64,000 nucleotides of DNA, taken from positions 204,520 to 268,519 of the forward strand of contig CAWGXF010000006.1 in the NCBI GenBank assembly GCA_963826485.1. The letters are read 5' to 3'. A program made the translations under genes and the position numbers. Positions 36,380 to 46,148 of the stretch are shown one piece after another (position 1 is the stretch's first letter; every line of letters begins with the position of its first letter). The notes beneath the pieces are model-generated. The model saw nothing but the letters and a program-made list of their open reading frames with translations, did not search any database and was not told the origin of the DNA. This stretch comes from PALSA-600 sp963826485. Lineage in GTDB: Bacteria > Actinomycetota > Thermoleophilia > Gaiellales > Gaiellaceae.

Positions 36380-37658
36380 AGGGCCCCTCGCGGACCTGTT
36401 CCGGGCGACGGAAGCCGCGCGGCGGCAGTCGAGGAGCGCCCAGGGAGAGCAGCAGCAGCTCCCGACGGAGCAGCCGGTCACCCCGGGCCCGTCGCCGAGG
36501 AGCCGGCTCCGCCCCGAGCCGACGCCGATCCGTGCGGTCGCGCCGGCGCCCGAGCCCGAGCCGGGTCGCTCGCCCGCCCGCTGGCTCGACCCGCTGCCCG
36601 AGCAGCCCGCGCGGCTGGAGCGCGCGCGCGACAACGCGTCGTATCTCGCCGTCATCCGCGTCGTCGGCGTCGGTGGCGCCGGCCTGAACGCCGTCGACCG
36701 CATGATCGACGCCGGCATCAACCAGGTCGACTTCATCGCCGTCAACACCGACATCCAGCAGCTGCAGATGAGCGACGCCCCGACGAAGATCCACATCGGC
36801 AGCGAGATCACCGAGGGCCTGGGCTCCGGCGCGGACCCGGAGATCGGCCGGCGCGCCGCGGAGGACGGCTACGACGCGATCAAGCGCTCCCTGCGCGGCT
36901 CCGACATGGTGTTCGTCACCGCCGGTGAGGGCGGCGGCACCGGCTCGGGTGCGGCACCGGTGGTCGCGCGGATCGCCCGCGAGCTCGGAGCGCTGACGGT
37001 CGGCATCGTGACGCTCCCGTTCAAGTTCGAGGGGACCCGCCGCAAAAAGCAGGCGAGCGAAGGCCTGGAGGCGCTGCGGGAGGCCTGCGACACCCTCATC
37101 GTCGTGCCCAACGATCGCCTGCTCGAGGTGCTCGACAAGTCGACCTCCATGCTCGACGCGTTCCGCATCGCCGACGACGTGCTCCGGCATGGCGTGCAGG
37201 GCATCTGCGACCTGATCACCAATCCAGGCCTCATCAACCTCGACTTCGCCGACGTTCGCACGATCATGGCGGACTCCGGCTCGGCGCTGATGGGCATCGG
37301 TTACGCGACCGGCGAGAACCGTGCAAAGGAAGCCGCGGAGCGTGCGTTGCGCAGCCCGTTGATCGAGACCGAGATCACCGGCGCGCGCGGCATTCTGCTC
37401 TCGATCGCAGGCGGCGACGACCTGACGTTGTTCGAGGTCAACGAGGCCGCGGAGGCAGTGCGTGAAGCGGCGACCGACGACACGAACATCATCTTCGGAG
37501 CCACGATCGACGACCGGCTCGAAGGGCAGATGTGGATCACGGTCGTGGCTACCGGGATAGGCGGTCGGTCGGCGTCGAAGCGCGGCACGTTCGTGACGGC
37601 GGCGTCGGCGGGATTCGGCGAGGTGCTCGAGCCTCCGTCGTTCCTGAGAGACGACTAG
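36372..37658 (+). CDS. ftsZ: Cell division protein FtsZ with long N-terminal extension
   Basis: A 428-residue tubulin-like GTPase forming the division ring. The GTPase domain starts near residue 92 (VIRVVGVGGAGLNAVDRM), with the tubulin signature FVTAGEGGGTGSGAAPVVA, the switch region TLPFKFEGTRRKKQA and the T7 loop NLDFADVRTIM. About 90 residues rich in Pro, Glu, Arg and Gln precede it, where most FtsZ proteins have only a short tail. The usual long C-terminal linker is almost absent, and the protein ends EVLEPPSFLRDD, resembling the conserved C-terminal peptide that binds FtsA/SepF. The gene is intact although the upstream genes are frameshifted. ATG at 36372 overlaps the parA end. Confidence 0.88.
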   Translation: MREGPLADLFRATEAARRQSRSAQGEQQQLPTEQPVTPGPSPRSRLRPEPTPIRAVAPAPEPEPGRSPARWLDPLPEQPARLERARDNASYLAVIRVVGVGGAGLNAVDRMIDAGINQVDFIAVNTDIQQLQMSDAPTKIHIGSEITEGLGSGADPEIGRRAAEDGYDAIKRSLRGSDMVFVTAGEGGGTGSGAAPVVARIARELGALTVGIVTLPFKFEGTRRKKQASEGLEALREACDTLIVVPNDRLLEVLDKSTSMLDAFRIADDVLRHGVQGICDLITNPGLINLDFADVRTIMADSGSALMGIGYATGENRAKEAAERALRSPLIETEITGARGILLSIAGGDDLTLFEVNEAAEAVREAATDDTNIIFGATIDDRLEGQMWITVVATGIGGRSASKRGTFVTAASAGFGEVLEPPSFLRDD

Positions 37659-38655
37659 AACGCGAGGAAGAAAGCCACACCCACCCCGGCCGCGAACGCG
37701 ACCGATGCGCCGACCGTCGCGACCCGCAACGTCCAGCGGCGCACGACCGTGCGTGAGCCGGCAAGGTAGAGCGCGCCGAGTGTCCCGGCGCTGATGCTGA
37801 CGAGCGTCTCGACCGCCTGGATTGCGAAGCCGACGCCGAGCGCGTCGTTCATGCCGATGCCGCGGCTCGCCAGGGCGACCGCGACCGCGCCGCTGCCGAT
37901 GCCGATCGAGCCGGGTGTGATGGGGAACGCCGAGGCCACGTCGAGCGTGGGGAGGATCAGGAGCGCGGCCAGCATCGGGTGCGGGATGTCGAGCGCCGCG
38001 GCGACGGCCACCGTCGCTCCGAGGCGCGCAAGCACCATGGCCGCCGACCAGCCGAGCACCGTCGCGAGCGCGCGCGGCGAACGCTCGAGCGCTGCGAGGC
38101 CGGAGAGCACCTGGGCGATCCGCGGGTGACGGCGCAGGCGCCCCGAGAGGGCGGCGGCCACAGCGAGCGCGGTGACGACCCCGCACAGGGCAACGCGGGC
38201 CAGAGCGGCATCGCGCCCGTTGCGGACGCGACGACGAGCAGGGCGGCGAGCATCAACGAGCGGGCCGCTGCAAGGGCCGCGTAGATCCCGCCCGCCGTCC
38301 AGAGGCGCCCCGGTGCGTCGATCGCCTTCGAGAAGAGCGCGATCTTCACGGCGTCGCCGAGCTTGGCGGGCGCGAACGAGTTGACCATCGCGCCGACTCC
38401 GAGGCCCGCGGCCGCCCGCCTGGGGCAGACGCGGCCGCCGGCGGCTCCGAGCGCGGCACGCCAGGCACCGACCGTGCAGCCGAACGCAGCCACGAAGCCG
38501 ACCGCCGCGACCAGAAGCCAGTGCCGCTCGGCGCCGCGCAACGACTCGAAAGCCGAGGCGACGTGCGCGCCGAGCAGCTGCGGCGACGAGGCAACGCCCA
38601 GGAGGAGGGCGAGGGTCGCCGCGGAGATGAGAAGTTTCCGCCGGGAGATGATCAT
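37655..38655 (-). CDS. Flippase-like (UPF0104/LPG synthase TM) membrane protein (one frameshift)
   Basis: An integral membrane protein of about 333 residues with eight or so hydrophobic helices. It shows the family pattern GLGVGAMVNSFAPAKLGDAVK near residue 95 and LPTLDVASAFPITPGSIGIGSGAVAV near residue 240, as in AglD/MprF-type transmembrane regions that move lipid-linked substrates. The frame breaks near 38191, where one G is missing after PLWPAL; restoring it joins the two halves. Its 3' end overlaps ftsZ convergently by four bases. The substrate is unknown. Confidence 0.72.
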
Positions 38656-38771
38656 CGGATGGGCCGTCGTTCTATGGACCCCGAAGCATCGCGGCGAGTT
38701 AGTGCGGAAACGGTGAAGATTCGAACAGGAATGCTCAACACGCTGTCGTCATCGGCCTCCGGGGGCCGTCC

Positions 38772-40336
38772 ATGAGGGGTGCTGTAGCCGCGGGCCATCC
38801 GCTGACCGCAGCCGCGGGCGCCCGAATGCTGGAGGAGGGCGGAAACGCCGTCGACGCCTGCGTGGCGGCCGCCTTCGCGGCCTGGGTGGCCGAGAGCCCG
38901 CTGACCGGGCCGGGAGCCGGCGGGTTCGCCCTCGTCGTCCCTTCCGACGGCCGCCCGGCCCGGGTGGCCGACTTCTTCGTCGCGACACCCGGGATCGCCG
39001 GCCCGGCGCGCGGCGAGGCGACGATGCACGCGATCGACATCGCCTTCGGCGGAGACAGCGGGACGACCCAGGTCTTCCGGATCGGCGAGGCCTCCTGTGC
39101 GGTGCCCGGTGCGGCGGCGGGCCTCGAGGCCGTCCACCGCGGCTACGGTCGGCTACCGTGGCGGGTCCTGCTCGAGCCCGCGATCGAGCTGGCCCGGAGC
39201 GGCGTCGAGGTCTCGCGGCCGCAGGCGCACCTGCATGCGATCCTCGACCTGATCCTGCGGCACACCCGGGAGGGCCGGCGGGTGTACAGCAGCGCGGGCG
39301 GGTCGCGGCTGGGGCCGGGCGAGCGCCTCCATCTGCCCGATCTCGTCGGCACCTTCGGGCAGATCGCCGAGGAGGGGGCGGCGGTGCTCTATCGGGGCGA
39401 TCTCGCCCGATCGATCGTGCAGACGATGAGCGAGGGCGGCGGGAGGATCACCGGGTGCGACCTGGCCGCCTACCGCGTCGTCTGGCGCCGCCCGGTCCGT
39501 GTTCCTACCTCGGGCACGAGGTGATCTCGAACCCGCCGCCGTCGTCGGGTGGGATCCTGATCGCCTACGGGCTGGCACTGCTCGCCCGCGCGGGGCGCGG
39601 CGGGCCCGGAAGCGCCGAGTCGATCGCCTCGCTCGTCGAGGTCATGCGCGAGCAGACGCGGGTCCGTGAGGAGGGCTTCACGAGTGGTCTGCACCGCGGC
39701 GGTCTCGCGCGGCGCCTCCTGTCCGACGAGGGGGTCGATCGCGGTCTGGCCCGGATGGAGGCGGGAGCCCCGGGCGTCGTCGAGCCGGCGCCGGCCGGGA
39801 CGACGCACGTGTCCGCAGTCGACTCCGACGGAACGGCCGCGTCGCTCTCCTCATCGACCGGCTCCGGCTCGGGCGTGATCGTCCCGGGCACCGGGATCCA
39901 CCTGAACAACATGCTCGGCGAGTACGACCTCGTGGCGGGCGGCCCGACCGCGCCCGGCCGGCGGCTCACGAGCATGATGGCGCCGACGGTCGTGGTCGGC
40001 GGCGGGGGGCCGCGTCTCGTCGTCGGCAGTGCCGGATCGGTGCGGTTGCGCGGAGCGATCATGCAGGTGATCGCACATGTCGTCGCCCACGGCCTCGACG
40101 TGGGGGCGGCAATCGACCAGCCCAGGGTGCATGTCGACGAGCCGCACGTTCACTGCGAGGGCGGGTTCGATCCGGCGGTGCTCGATCGCGTCGAGTCGTT
40201 CGGATACGAGGTCGTGCGCTGGCGCAGGCGCAACCTCTTCTTCGGCGGCACGAACGGCGTCGAGTTGAAGGACGGTTTGCTCGCCGCGGCCGGCGATGCC
40301 CGCCGCGGCGGTGCGGGAATCGTCACCGGCTCGTGA
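38772..40336 (+). CDS. ggt: Gamma-glutamyltransferase (one frameshift)
   Basis: An Ntn-hydrolase of about 520 residues. The large subunit begins GAVAAGHPLTAAAGARMLEE, then GGNAVDACVAAAFAAWV, GPGAGGFALVV and PGAAAGLEAVHRGYGRLPW. The small subunit would be released before the catalytic threonine in GTTHVSAVDSDGTAASLSSS, followed by LNNMLGEYDL and LTSMMAPTVVV. No signal peptide is visible, so it may be cytoplasmic. One missing G near 39502 splits VRGSYLGHEVISNPPPSSGG. It hydrolyses or transfers gamma-glutamyl groups, for example in glutathione-like or acylamino compounds; ligand specificity is unknown. Confidence 0.82.
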
Positions 40337-40346
40337 GCCGGCTGCG

Positions 40347-40973
40347 TCACTCCTCTGGATCGAGCGGCGTGACCTTGCCGTTGCGGCCGGCGCGCTCGCG
40401 CAGGAGCTGCTCGGCCTGAAGCGCCTCGAGCGACGTCTCGAGCACCTCGACCAGTCGGGCCATGCGGAGCCGCGGCGAGGTCATCGCGAGGATCTCCTGC
40501 TTCGGGTCGGCGCCGAAGTCGACACGCGCCGCCAGCTCCCAGTCGAACGTCGGCGACGACGGATCGGGGACGTCGACGTCGCTCTCCGCCATCGCAGCCA
40601 GGTCGCCGAACAGCTCGAGCGCGTGCTCGACGTCGGCGTTGTCGGCCAGATCGTCGTCGTCCTCGAGCTGCTCGACGATGCCGGTGGTGAACGCCCGGCC
40701 CGTCGTGAGCTCGAGCAGGCGGAAGCGATCTCCGCCCTCCACGATGACGTTCATCCGGCCGTCGTCGAGCACCTCGAGCACGTCGGCGACCCGGGCTCGA
40801 GTCCCGACCTCGTGCACGGCGCCGTCGCCGGTCGAGAGCGCGAGCCCGAACTCCGTGCTCGACGCGACGCACTCGTCGATCAGCTCCCGGTAGCGCGGCT
40901 CGAAGATGTGCAGCGGGATCCGCTCGGTCGGGACGAGCACGATCGGAAGCGGGAAGAGGCCGAGCTCCGGCAT
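40347..40973 (-). CDS. LON peptidase N-terminal substrate-binding domain protein
   Basis: A 208-residue stand-alone LON N-domain protein. It starts PELGLFPLPIVLVPTERIPL, followed by HIFEPRYRELIDECV, GTRARVADVLEVLDDGRMNV and GGDRFRLLEL, the conserved beta-barrel elements, and then a helical C-terminus (LRMARLVEVLETSLEALQAE). No AAA or protease domain is present, so it cannot be a Lon protease itself. Such proteins are widespread and poorly characterised. Convergent with ggt. Confidence 0.85.
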   Translation of the reverse strand: MPELGLFPLPIVLVPTERIPLHIFEPRYRELIDECVASSTEFGLALSTGDGAVHEVGTRARVADVLEVLDDGRMNVIVEGGDRFRLLELTTGRAFTTGIVEQLEDDDDLADNADVEHALELFGDLAAMAESDVDVPDPSSPTFDWELAARVDFGADPKQEILAMTSPRLRMARLVEVLETSLEALQAEQLLRERAGRNGKVTPLDPEE

Positions 40974-41026
40974 CCCTGCAAGCGTAGATGTACCCGCGCG
41001 GCCCCAGATGGGTAGGGTCCAGCGAT

Positions 41027-42148
41027 GTGACGAGCGGGTTCGAGGACTTCGAGGATGCCTTCTTTCGGCCCACCGTCAGCGGGCTGACCCCGTATCAGCC
41101 GGGAAAGCCCGTCGAGGACGTCCAGCGCGAGCTCGGGCTCGAGCGGGTGATCAAGCTCGCCTCGAACGAGGGCCCGTTCGGCCCGTTCCCGGCGGCGCTC
41201 GAGGCGCTCGACCGCACTGCCCGGGACCTGAACCGCTACCCGGACGGCGGCAGCTACCGGCTGCACGAGGCGCTGGCCGAACGGCACGGGGTGGCATTCG
41301 ACGAGATCAGCGTGGGGGCGGGCGCCGACGGGTGCATCGACATGATCAGCCAGGCGGTCCTCGACCCCGGCGATCGCATCGTCTGCGGCTGGCCCTCGTT
41401 CCCGAGCTATGTCATCTACGCACGCAAGCAGGGAGCCGAGACGACGCTCGTCCCGCTCGTCGATCATCGGTACGAGCTCGGTGCCCTGCTCGACGAGATC
41501 GACGAGCGGACGAAGCTCGTGTACATCTGCCACCCGAACAACCCGACCGGGACGATGAACACCGCGGCCGAGCTCGACGCCTACTTCGACCGCGTTCCCG
41601 GACACGTCCTCACCGTCGTCGACCAGGCGTACTTCGAGTACATCGCGAGACCCGACTACCCGGATGCCGTCGAGCGCTATCTGAAGGCGGGGCATCGCGT
41701 CGCGGTGCTGCGGACGTTCTCCAAGATCTACGGGCTCGCGGGCCTGCGCGTCGGATACACCGTCGCCGCTTCATCGGTGTGTACGGCGATGGCGAAGGTG
41801 CGGCGGCCGTTCGACGTGACGACGCCGGCGCAGGCTGCGGCGGTTGCGAGCATCGGCGAGGTCGCGGAGATCGCACGGCGTCGCGCAGTGAACGCCGAGG
41901 GGCTGGAGCGTCTCGAGTCGATGCTCGTCGACAACGGCCTCGAGCCCGTCCCGTCGGTGGGCAACTTCCTCTACGTGGACACGGGCACCGACGCGGACGG
42001 GCTCTTCGACCGGCTCCTGCACGAGGGGGTCATCGTGCGGCCGCTCTCCGGCTTCGGCTCGCCGACCGCGATTCGGATCTCCGTCGGCACTCCGGAGGAG
42101 CTCGATGTGCTCGCGGCGGCGCTCGGACGGGCGCTCGCGCACGCGTGA
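41027..42148 (+). CDS. hisC: Histidinol-phosphate aminotransferase-family enzyme
   Basis: A 373-residue class I/II PLP aminotransferase. HisC-like features: LTPYQPGKPVEDVQRELG, VIKLASNEGPFGPFP, RYPDGGSYRLHEALAERHGV, VYICHPNNPTGTMNTAAEL and the PLP-lysine motif TFSKIYGLAGLRVGY, ending VIVRPLSGFGSPTAIRISVG. It may serve histidine synthesis or an aromatic amino acid. GTG at 41027 (MTSGFEDFEDAFF) is the closest good start; an upstream in-frame ATG at 40988 would add 13 residues. Its stop overlaps the MFS transporter start. Confidence 0.85.
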   Translation: MTSGFEDFEDAFFRPTVSGLTPYQPGKPVEDVQRELGLERVIKLASNEGPFGPFPAALEALDRTARDLNRYPDGGSYRLHEALAERHGVAFDEISVGAGADGCIDMISQAVLDPGDRIVCGWPSFPSYVIYARKQGAETTLVPLVDHRYELGALLDEIDERTKLVYICHPNNPTGTMNTAAELDAYFDRVPGHVLTVVDQAYFEYIARPDYPDAVERYLKAGHRVAVLRTFSKIYGLAGLRVGYTVAASSVCTAMAKVRRPFDVTTPAQAAAVASIGEVAEIARRRAVNAEGLERLESMLVDNGLEPVPSVGNFLYVDTGTDADGLFDRLLHEGVIVRPLSGFGSPTAIRISVGTPEELDVLAAALGRALAHA

Positions 42149-43383
42149 GCGAACGGTTGTCGCTTAGCCGGCGCATGCCGGCGCTCCGGTACGACAACTT
42201 CCGGCTGCTCTTCTTCGCCACGCTCGGCTCCGGTGTCGGGACCTGGATGGCCACGATCGCGTTGACGGTCGACATCGAGCAACGCACCGAATCGCCCTGG
42301 TGGGTGAGTGCCCTCTTCATCGCCACCTTCCTGCCGTCGGTGATCGTCGGGCTCGTTGCGGGCCAGTTGGTCGACGTGCTCTCGCGCAAGCGCCTGGTCG
42401 TGAATGCAGACCTCGTGCGCCTGGCCGTGTTCTGTGCTCTGCCGTTCGTCGGCACACCGCTCGCGATCGTCCTGCTCGCGGGCATCGCCGGGATCGCCAA
42501 CTCGTTCTTCCGGCCGGCTGTGCTGGCGGGGGTGCCGAATCTCGTCTCGGAGGGCGATCTGGCGAGCGCCACGTCGCTGCTGCAGGCGACCGACTGGCTC
42601 GCGACCGCGGTCGGCCCGGTTCTCGGCGGGGCGATCGTGGCGTGGTCCAGCCCGGACCTCGTCTACTGGATCAACGCGGCCACCTTCCTGTTGTCGGCGG
42701 CGCTGCTCGTCCGGATACCGGCCGAGTTCCTCCAGAGCGAGCAGGGCATCACCCGCGGCCGCTGGCGCGACCTCGGGGACGGGCTCGCCATGTTCAAGCG
42801 GTCCCGTCCGCTCGTGATCGTGCTCGTGGCCTTCGGGCTGACCATGCTGGCGGGCGGCCTCGTCAACGTCTCCGAGATCTTCCTCGCGACACGCTCGCTC
42901 GGCGCCGGGGCGTTCGGCTACGGCCTGCTCTGGACCGCCAGCGGCGCCGGTCTCGTCGCCGGGAGCTTGATCACGGGAGCGGTCGTCGGGGGCCGCAGGC
43001 CCCTGCGTGTCTATCCGCTGGGTTTCGTCCCGTGGGCAGCCGGGATCACCGGCGCCGCACTGGCGCCGAACGTGTGGGTCGCCGCGCTCGCGATGGCACT
43101 CGCCGGTTTCGGCAACGGCGTCACGTTCCCGATGACCGTGCTGATCATCCAGGAGCACACGATCGACCGGCTTCGCGGGCGGGCGTTCACCCTGATCATC
43201 AGCGCGCACAACGCGCTCCTCGGAATCGCGATGATCGCGGCGGGGGCGCTGACGGATGCCGTCGGCGCCCGCTGGACGTATGCGGTGGCGGGCGTCCTGA
43301 CCGCGGGCGGCGGCCTCACCGCCTACGTGCTCGCGCGGGGCGTGAGACCGCAGCCGGCTGTCGTCCGTGAGTTGGCTGCGTAG
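42145..43383 (+). CDS. MFS transporter (EntS-like exporter family)
   Basis: A 412-residue integral membrane transporter with about twelve hydrophobic helices. Signatures include ALRYDNFRLLFFATLGSGVG, VGLVAGQLVDVLSRKRLVV (loop 2-3 motif A variant), LLQATDWLATAVGPVLGGAI and GFGNGVTFPMTVLIIQEHT. It resembles MFS_3 enterobactin-exporter-like proteins, which usually pump small molecules out. The GTG start overlaps the HisC stop codon, so the two are cotranslated. The substrate is unknown. Confidence 0.83.
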   Translation: MSERLSLSRRMPALRYDNFRLLFFATLGSGVGTWMATIALTVDIEQRTESPWWVSALFIATFLPSVIVGLVAGQLVDVLSRKRLVVNADLVRLAVFCALPFVGTPLAIVLLAGIAGIANSFFRPAVLAGVPNLVSEGDLASATSLLQATDWLATAVGPVLGGAIVAWSSPDLVYWINAATFLLSAALLVRIPAEFLQSEQGITRGRWRDLGDGLAMFKRSRPLVIVLVAFGLTMLAGGLVNVSEIFLATRSLGAGAFGYGLLWTASGAGLVAGSLITGAVVGGRRPLRVYPLGFVPWAAGITGAALAPNVWVAALAMALAGFGNGVTFPMTVLIIQEHTIDRLRGRAFTLIISAHNALLGIAMIAAGALTDAVGARWTYAVAGVLTAGGGLTAYVLARGVRPQPAVVRELAA

Positions 43384-43392
43384 CATCCGAGC

Positions 43393-44385
43393 GTGAGCGA
43401 GCGGCGCAACTGGACGCGCGAGCGTCTCGTCGAATCGGTGCTGGCGGGCGACCGCCGCGCGCTCGCGCGTGCGATCACGCTCGTCGAGAACGGCGACCCA
43501 CTCGCGTACGAGGTTGTGAGCGACGTGTATCCGAAGACGGGGCACGCCTTCGCCGTCGGCCTGACCGGTCCGCCCGGGGTCGGCAAGTCGACCCTCGCCT
43601 CCGCACTGATCCGCCTGGTGCGCGGGGAGGATCGGACGGTCGGCGTGATCTCGGTCGACCCTTCGAGCCCGTTCACGCAGGGGGCGCTGCTCGGCGACAG
43701 GATCCGCCTCACGGACCATTTTCTCGATCCCGACGTCTTCATCCGTTCGATGGGCACCCGCGGGCATCTCGGCGGGCTCGCCGAGACGACCCTGCAGACG
43801 CTGCTCGTGCTCGACGCGGCCGGGAAGGACATCGTCTTCCTCGAGACGGTGGGCACAGGCCAGAGCGAGGTCGGGGTGCTCTCGATCGCCGACACGGTGG
43901 TACTCGCGTTGATGCCCGGCTCCGGTGACTCGATCCAGGCGCTGAAGGCCGGGATCATGGAGATCCCGGACGTGATCGCGGTCAACAAGCAGGACCACCC
44001 GATGGCGAAGACGATGCTCAACGAGGTCAGGCAGGTGCTCGCGCTCGGCCCGCGCGAAGGCTGGCGGCCGCCGATCGTGCTCACCGAGGCGATGCGCGGC
44101 GAGGGTGTCGAGACGTTGTGGGAGAAGATCAAGGAGCATCGCGCGTGGCTCGAGGCGGAGGGCGAGCTCGAGAAGCGTCGCCGCCGCAACCTCGCTTCGG
44201 AGGTGTTTCAGGTCGCCTCGAACCGGGCGCGTCGGCACATCGAGCGCGCGGTGCAGGATGATGCCGAGCTGCAGCGACTGCTGGACGAGGTTCAGGCGCG
44301 TCGGCTCGACCCGTTGACCGCGGTTCGTGAAATCCTCCGGAAGGTGTTCCACGTTGGCGACGCAGACGGCTCCAACACTCCCTGA
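43393..44385 (+). CDS. meaB: MeaB/ArgK-type GTPase chaperone of methylmalonyl-CoA mutase
   Basis: A 330-residue G3E GTPase. Walker A is GLTGPPGVGKSTLASALIR, switch I is VISVDPSSPFTQGALLGDRIR, followed by FIRSMGTRGHLGGLAETT and the Walker B region DIVFLETVGTGQSEV, then VNKQDHPMAKTML for guanine recognition. MeaB protects and reactivates B12-dependent mutases. No mutase gene is in the window, but branched-chain acyl-CoA degradation genes near 50-56 kb would feed propionyl-CoA into such a mutase. The GTG start follows the MFS gene by nine bases. Confidence 0.9.
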   Translation: MSERRNWTRERLVESVLAGDRRALARAITLVENGDPLAYEVVSDVYPKTGHAFAVGLTGPPGVGKSTLASALIRLVRGEDRTVGVISVDPSSPFTQGALLGDRIRLTDHFLDPDVFIRSMGTRGHLGGLAETTLQTLLVLDAAGKDIVFLETVGTGQSEVGVLSIADTVVLALMPGSGDSIQALKAGIMEIPDVIAVNKQDHPMAKTMLNEVRQVLALGPREGWRPPIVLTEAMRGEGVETLWEKIKEHRAWLEAEGELEKRRRRNLASEVFQVASNRARRHIERAVQDDAELQRLLDEVQARRLDPLTAVREILRKVFHVGDADGSNTP

Positions 44386-45526
44386 GCTCGAAGCAGCGCG
44401 CGAGCGCGTCGCGGGCCATGCGCGCGCGACCCCGGTCTACGGGTCCGAGACGCTCTCGAGGCGGGCCGGCCGCCGCGTCTGGTTGAAGGCGGAGAACCTG
44501 CAGCGCACCGGCTCGTTCAAGATCCGCGGCGCCGTCAACAAGCTGACCGGCCTCGGCAGCGCCGAGCGGGAGGCCGGGGTGGTCGCTGCGAGCGCCGGGA
44601 ACCACGGCCAGGCCGTCGCTTTCGCGGCCCGCGAGCTGGGGATCAGGGCCACCGTCTACATGCCGCGGGACGCTCCGATGGCGAAAGTCGACGCGACGCG
44701 CAACTACGGGGCCGAGACCGTGCTCGCAGGCGCGATGTTCGACGATGCCCTCGCCGAGGCGATCGCGCACGCAGAAGCGGCGGGCGCGACCTTCGTGCAT
44801 GCCTTCGAGGACGAGGCCGTGATCGCGGGCCAGGGCACGCTCGGCCTCGAGCTCGCCGAGCAGCTGCCGGACGCGGAGACGTTTCTCCTGCCGATCGGGG
44901 GCGGTGGGCTCGCCTCGGGAATCGCGATCGCGCTGAGGGCGCTTCGCCCGGGCGTTCGCCTGGTCGGCGTGCAGGCCGGCCGGCAGGGGCAGGGGACGAT
45001 CGCGGACGGCATCGCCGTCAAGCATCCGGGCGAGCTGACGATGTCGATCCTCGGCGAGCTGCTCGACGAGATCGTCCACGTCGAGGACGAGGAGATCGCC
45101 GAGGCGATCACGCTGTTGCTCGAGCGCTCGAAGCTCGTCGTCGAAGGCGCCGGCGCCGCCTCGGTGGCTGCATTGCTCGGAGGGAATGTCGGCGGCTCGG
45201 GCGGCGTATGCGCTCTTCTCTCCGGCGGCAACATCGACGCGACGCTTCTCATGTCGGTGGTGCGGCACGGCCTCGCGCGGGCCGGCCGTTTTCTCGTGTT
45301 GCGCACCAGCGTCAGCGACCATCCGGGTGAGCTGCTGAAGCTGCTGCAGCTGGTCGCCGACCGGCGCGGCAACATCGTCGAGGTGAACCATCGGCGTGAG
45401 GGGACCGGCATCGGCCTCGTCCGCACGGGAGTCGAGTTGACGCTCGTCACGCGTGACGAGGAGCATTGCGTCGAGCTCTGCGGGGCTCTCGCCGCCGCCG
45501 GCTACGAGTTCGAGCGTCTCAGATAA
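44354..45526 (+). CDS. ilvA: Threonine ammonia-lyase (threonine dehydratase)
   Basis: A 390-residue PLP enzyme converting threonine to 2-oxobutanoate. It contains RTGSFKIRGAVNKL (PLP lysine), VVAASAGNHGQAVAFAARE, LPIGGGGLASGIAIAL, a C-terminal catalytic end LLSGGNIDATLL and an ACT-like regulatory tail (RFLVLRTSVSDHPGELLKLL). The compact length matches the biodegradative/TdcB-type with a single ACT domain. TTG at 44354 is chosen because GGAAGG lies about ten bases upstream and it aligns with the family N-terminus. It overlaps the meaB 3' end by 32 bp. Confidence 0.87.
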   Translation: MATQTAPTLPELEAARERVAGHARATPVYGSETLSRRAGRRVWLKAENLQRTGSFKIRGAVNKLTGLGSAEREAGVVAASAGNHGQAVAFAARELGIRATVYMPRDAPMAKVDATRNYGAETVLAGAMFDDALAEAIAHAEAAGATFVHAFEDEAVIAGQGTLGLELAEQLPDAETFLLPIGGGGLASGIAIALRALRPGVRLVGVQAGRQGQGTIADGIAVKHPGELTMSILGELLDEIVHVEDEEIAEAITLLLERSKLVVEGAGAASVAALLGGNVGGSGGVCALLSGGNIDATLLMSVVRHGLARAGRFLVLRTSVSDHPGELLKLLQLVADRRGNIVEVNHRREGTGIGLVRTGVELTLVTRDEEHCVELCGALAAAGYEFERLR

Positions 45527-45547
45527 GCGGTCGTCGCAGGGCGGCTG

Positions 45548-46135
45548 CTACGCCGCTTTCGCCCTCCGCAGGGCTCGTCGCAGGACGGTCTCGTATCCGC
45601 GGAGGCCCTCACGGTAGAGGCGGGACTCGGGCCCGGCGGCGATGCCCACGCGCTCCGGGATCACGCCCCAGACCGGCACGTTCTCTCCTCTCCACCAGGA
45701 GATCGTCTCCTCGAGGTCGTTCGTGCCCAGCCGTGCCGCTGCGATGATGACTCCGCGTGGCGTGCGGGTGGGGATCATCTCGAGCGTCGCGACCACCCTC
45801 GGGTACTCGACCCCGCCCGCCCGGGTCGGGATGATCACGGCGTCGGCCGCGTTGATGGCGGACTGCACGAGGCGCTCGTCGCCGGGTGGCGTGTCGACGA
45901 CCGCCAGGCCGTCGTGCCGGCTCATCGCGCGTGCCAGCGTCCGCTCGGAGGGTGCTTCGACGACGGTCACCCCGTCGCACGGGCGTTCCTCCAGCCACTC
46001 GGCCGACGAAGCCTGCCGGTCCGCGTCGATGAGATGCACGGGCTCGTATCCCTTCGCGACCGCGACCGCCGAGAGATAAACGGCGGTCGTCGTCTTGCCG
46101 ACGCCGCCCTTGAGATTGGTGACAACGACATTCAT
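45548..46135 (-). CDS. ParA/MinD-like P-loop ATPase
   Basis: A 195-residue deviant Walker ATPase: VVVTNLKGGVGKTTTAVYLS, VHLIDADRQASSAEWLEER, GLAVVDTPPGDERLVQSAI, VIIPTRAGGVEYPRVVATLE. It is short, like orphan ParA/MipZ proteins, and lacks a ParB neighbour, so plasmid or chromosome partition is not implied. It is convergent with ilvA. The downstream neighbours are a small coiled-coil protein and a rhodanese/beta-lactamase enzyme on the same strand. Confidence 0.82.
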   Translation of the reverse strand: MNVVVTNLKGGVGKTTTAVYLSAVAVAKGYEPVHLIDADRQASSAEWLEERPCDGVTVVEAPSERTLARAMSRHDGLAVVDTPPGDERLVQSAINAADAVIIPTRAGGVEYPRVVATLEMIPTRTPRGVIIAAARLGTNDLEETISWWRGENVPVWGVIPERVGIAAGPESRLYREGLRGYETVLRRALRRAKAA

Positions 46136-46148
46136 CCGCGGCGCCAGT

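Noticed and set aside
45548..46135. Plasmid partition locus
   Set aside because: The ParA-like ATPase is alone, with no ParB-like gene, no parS-like repeats and no replication gene nearby.
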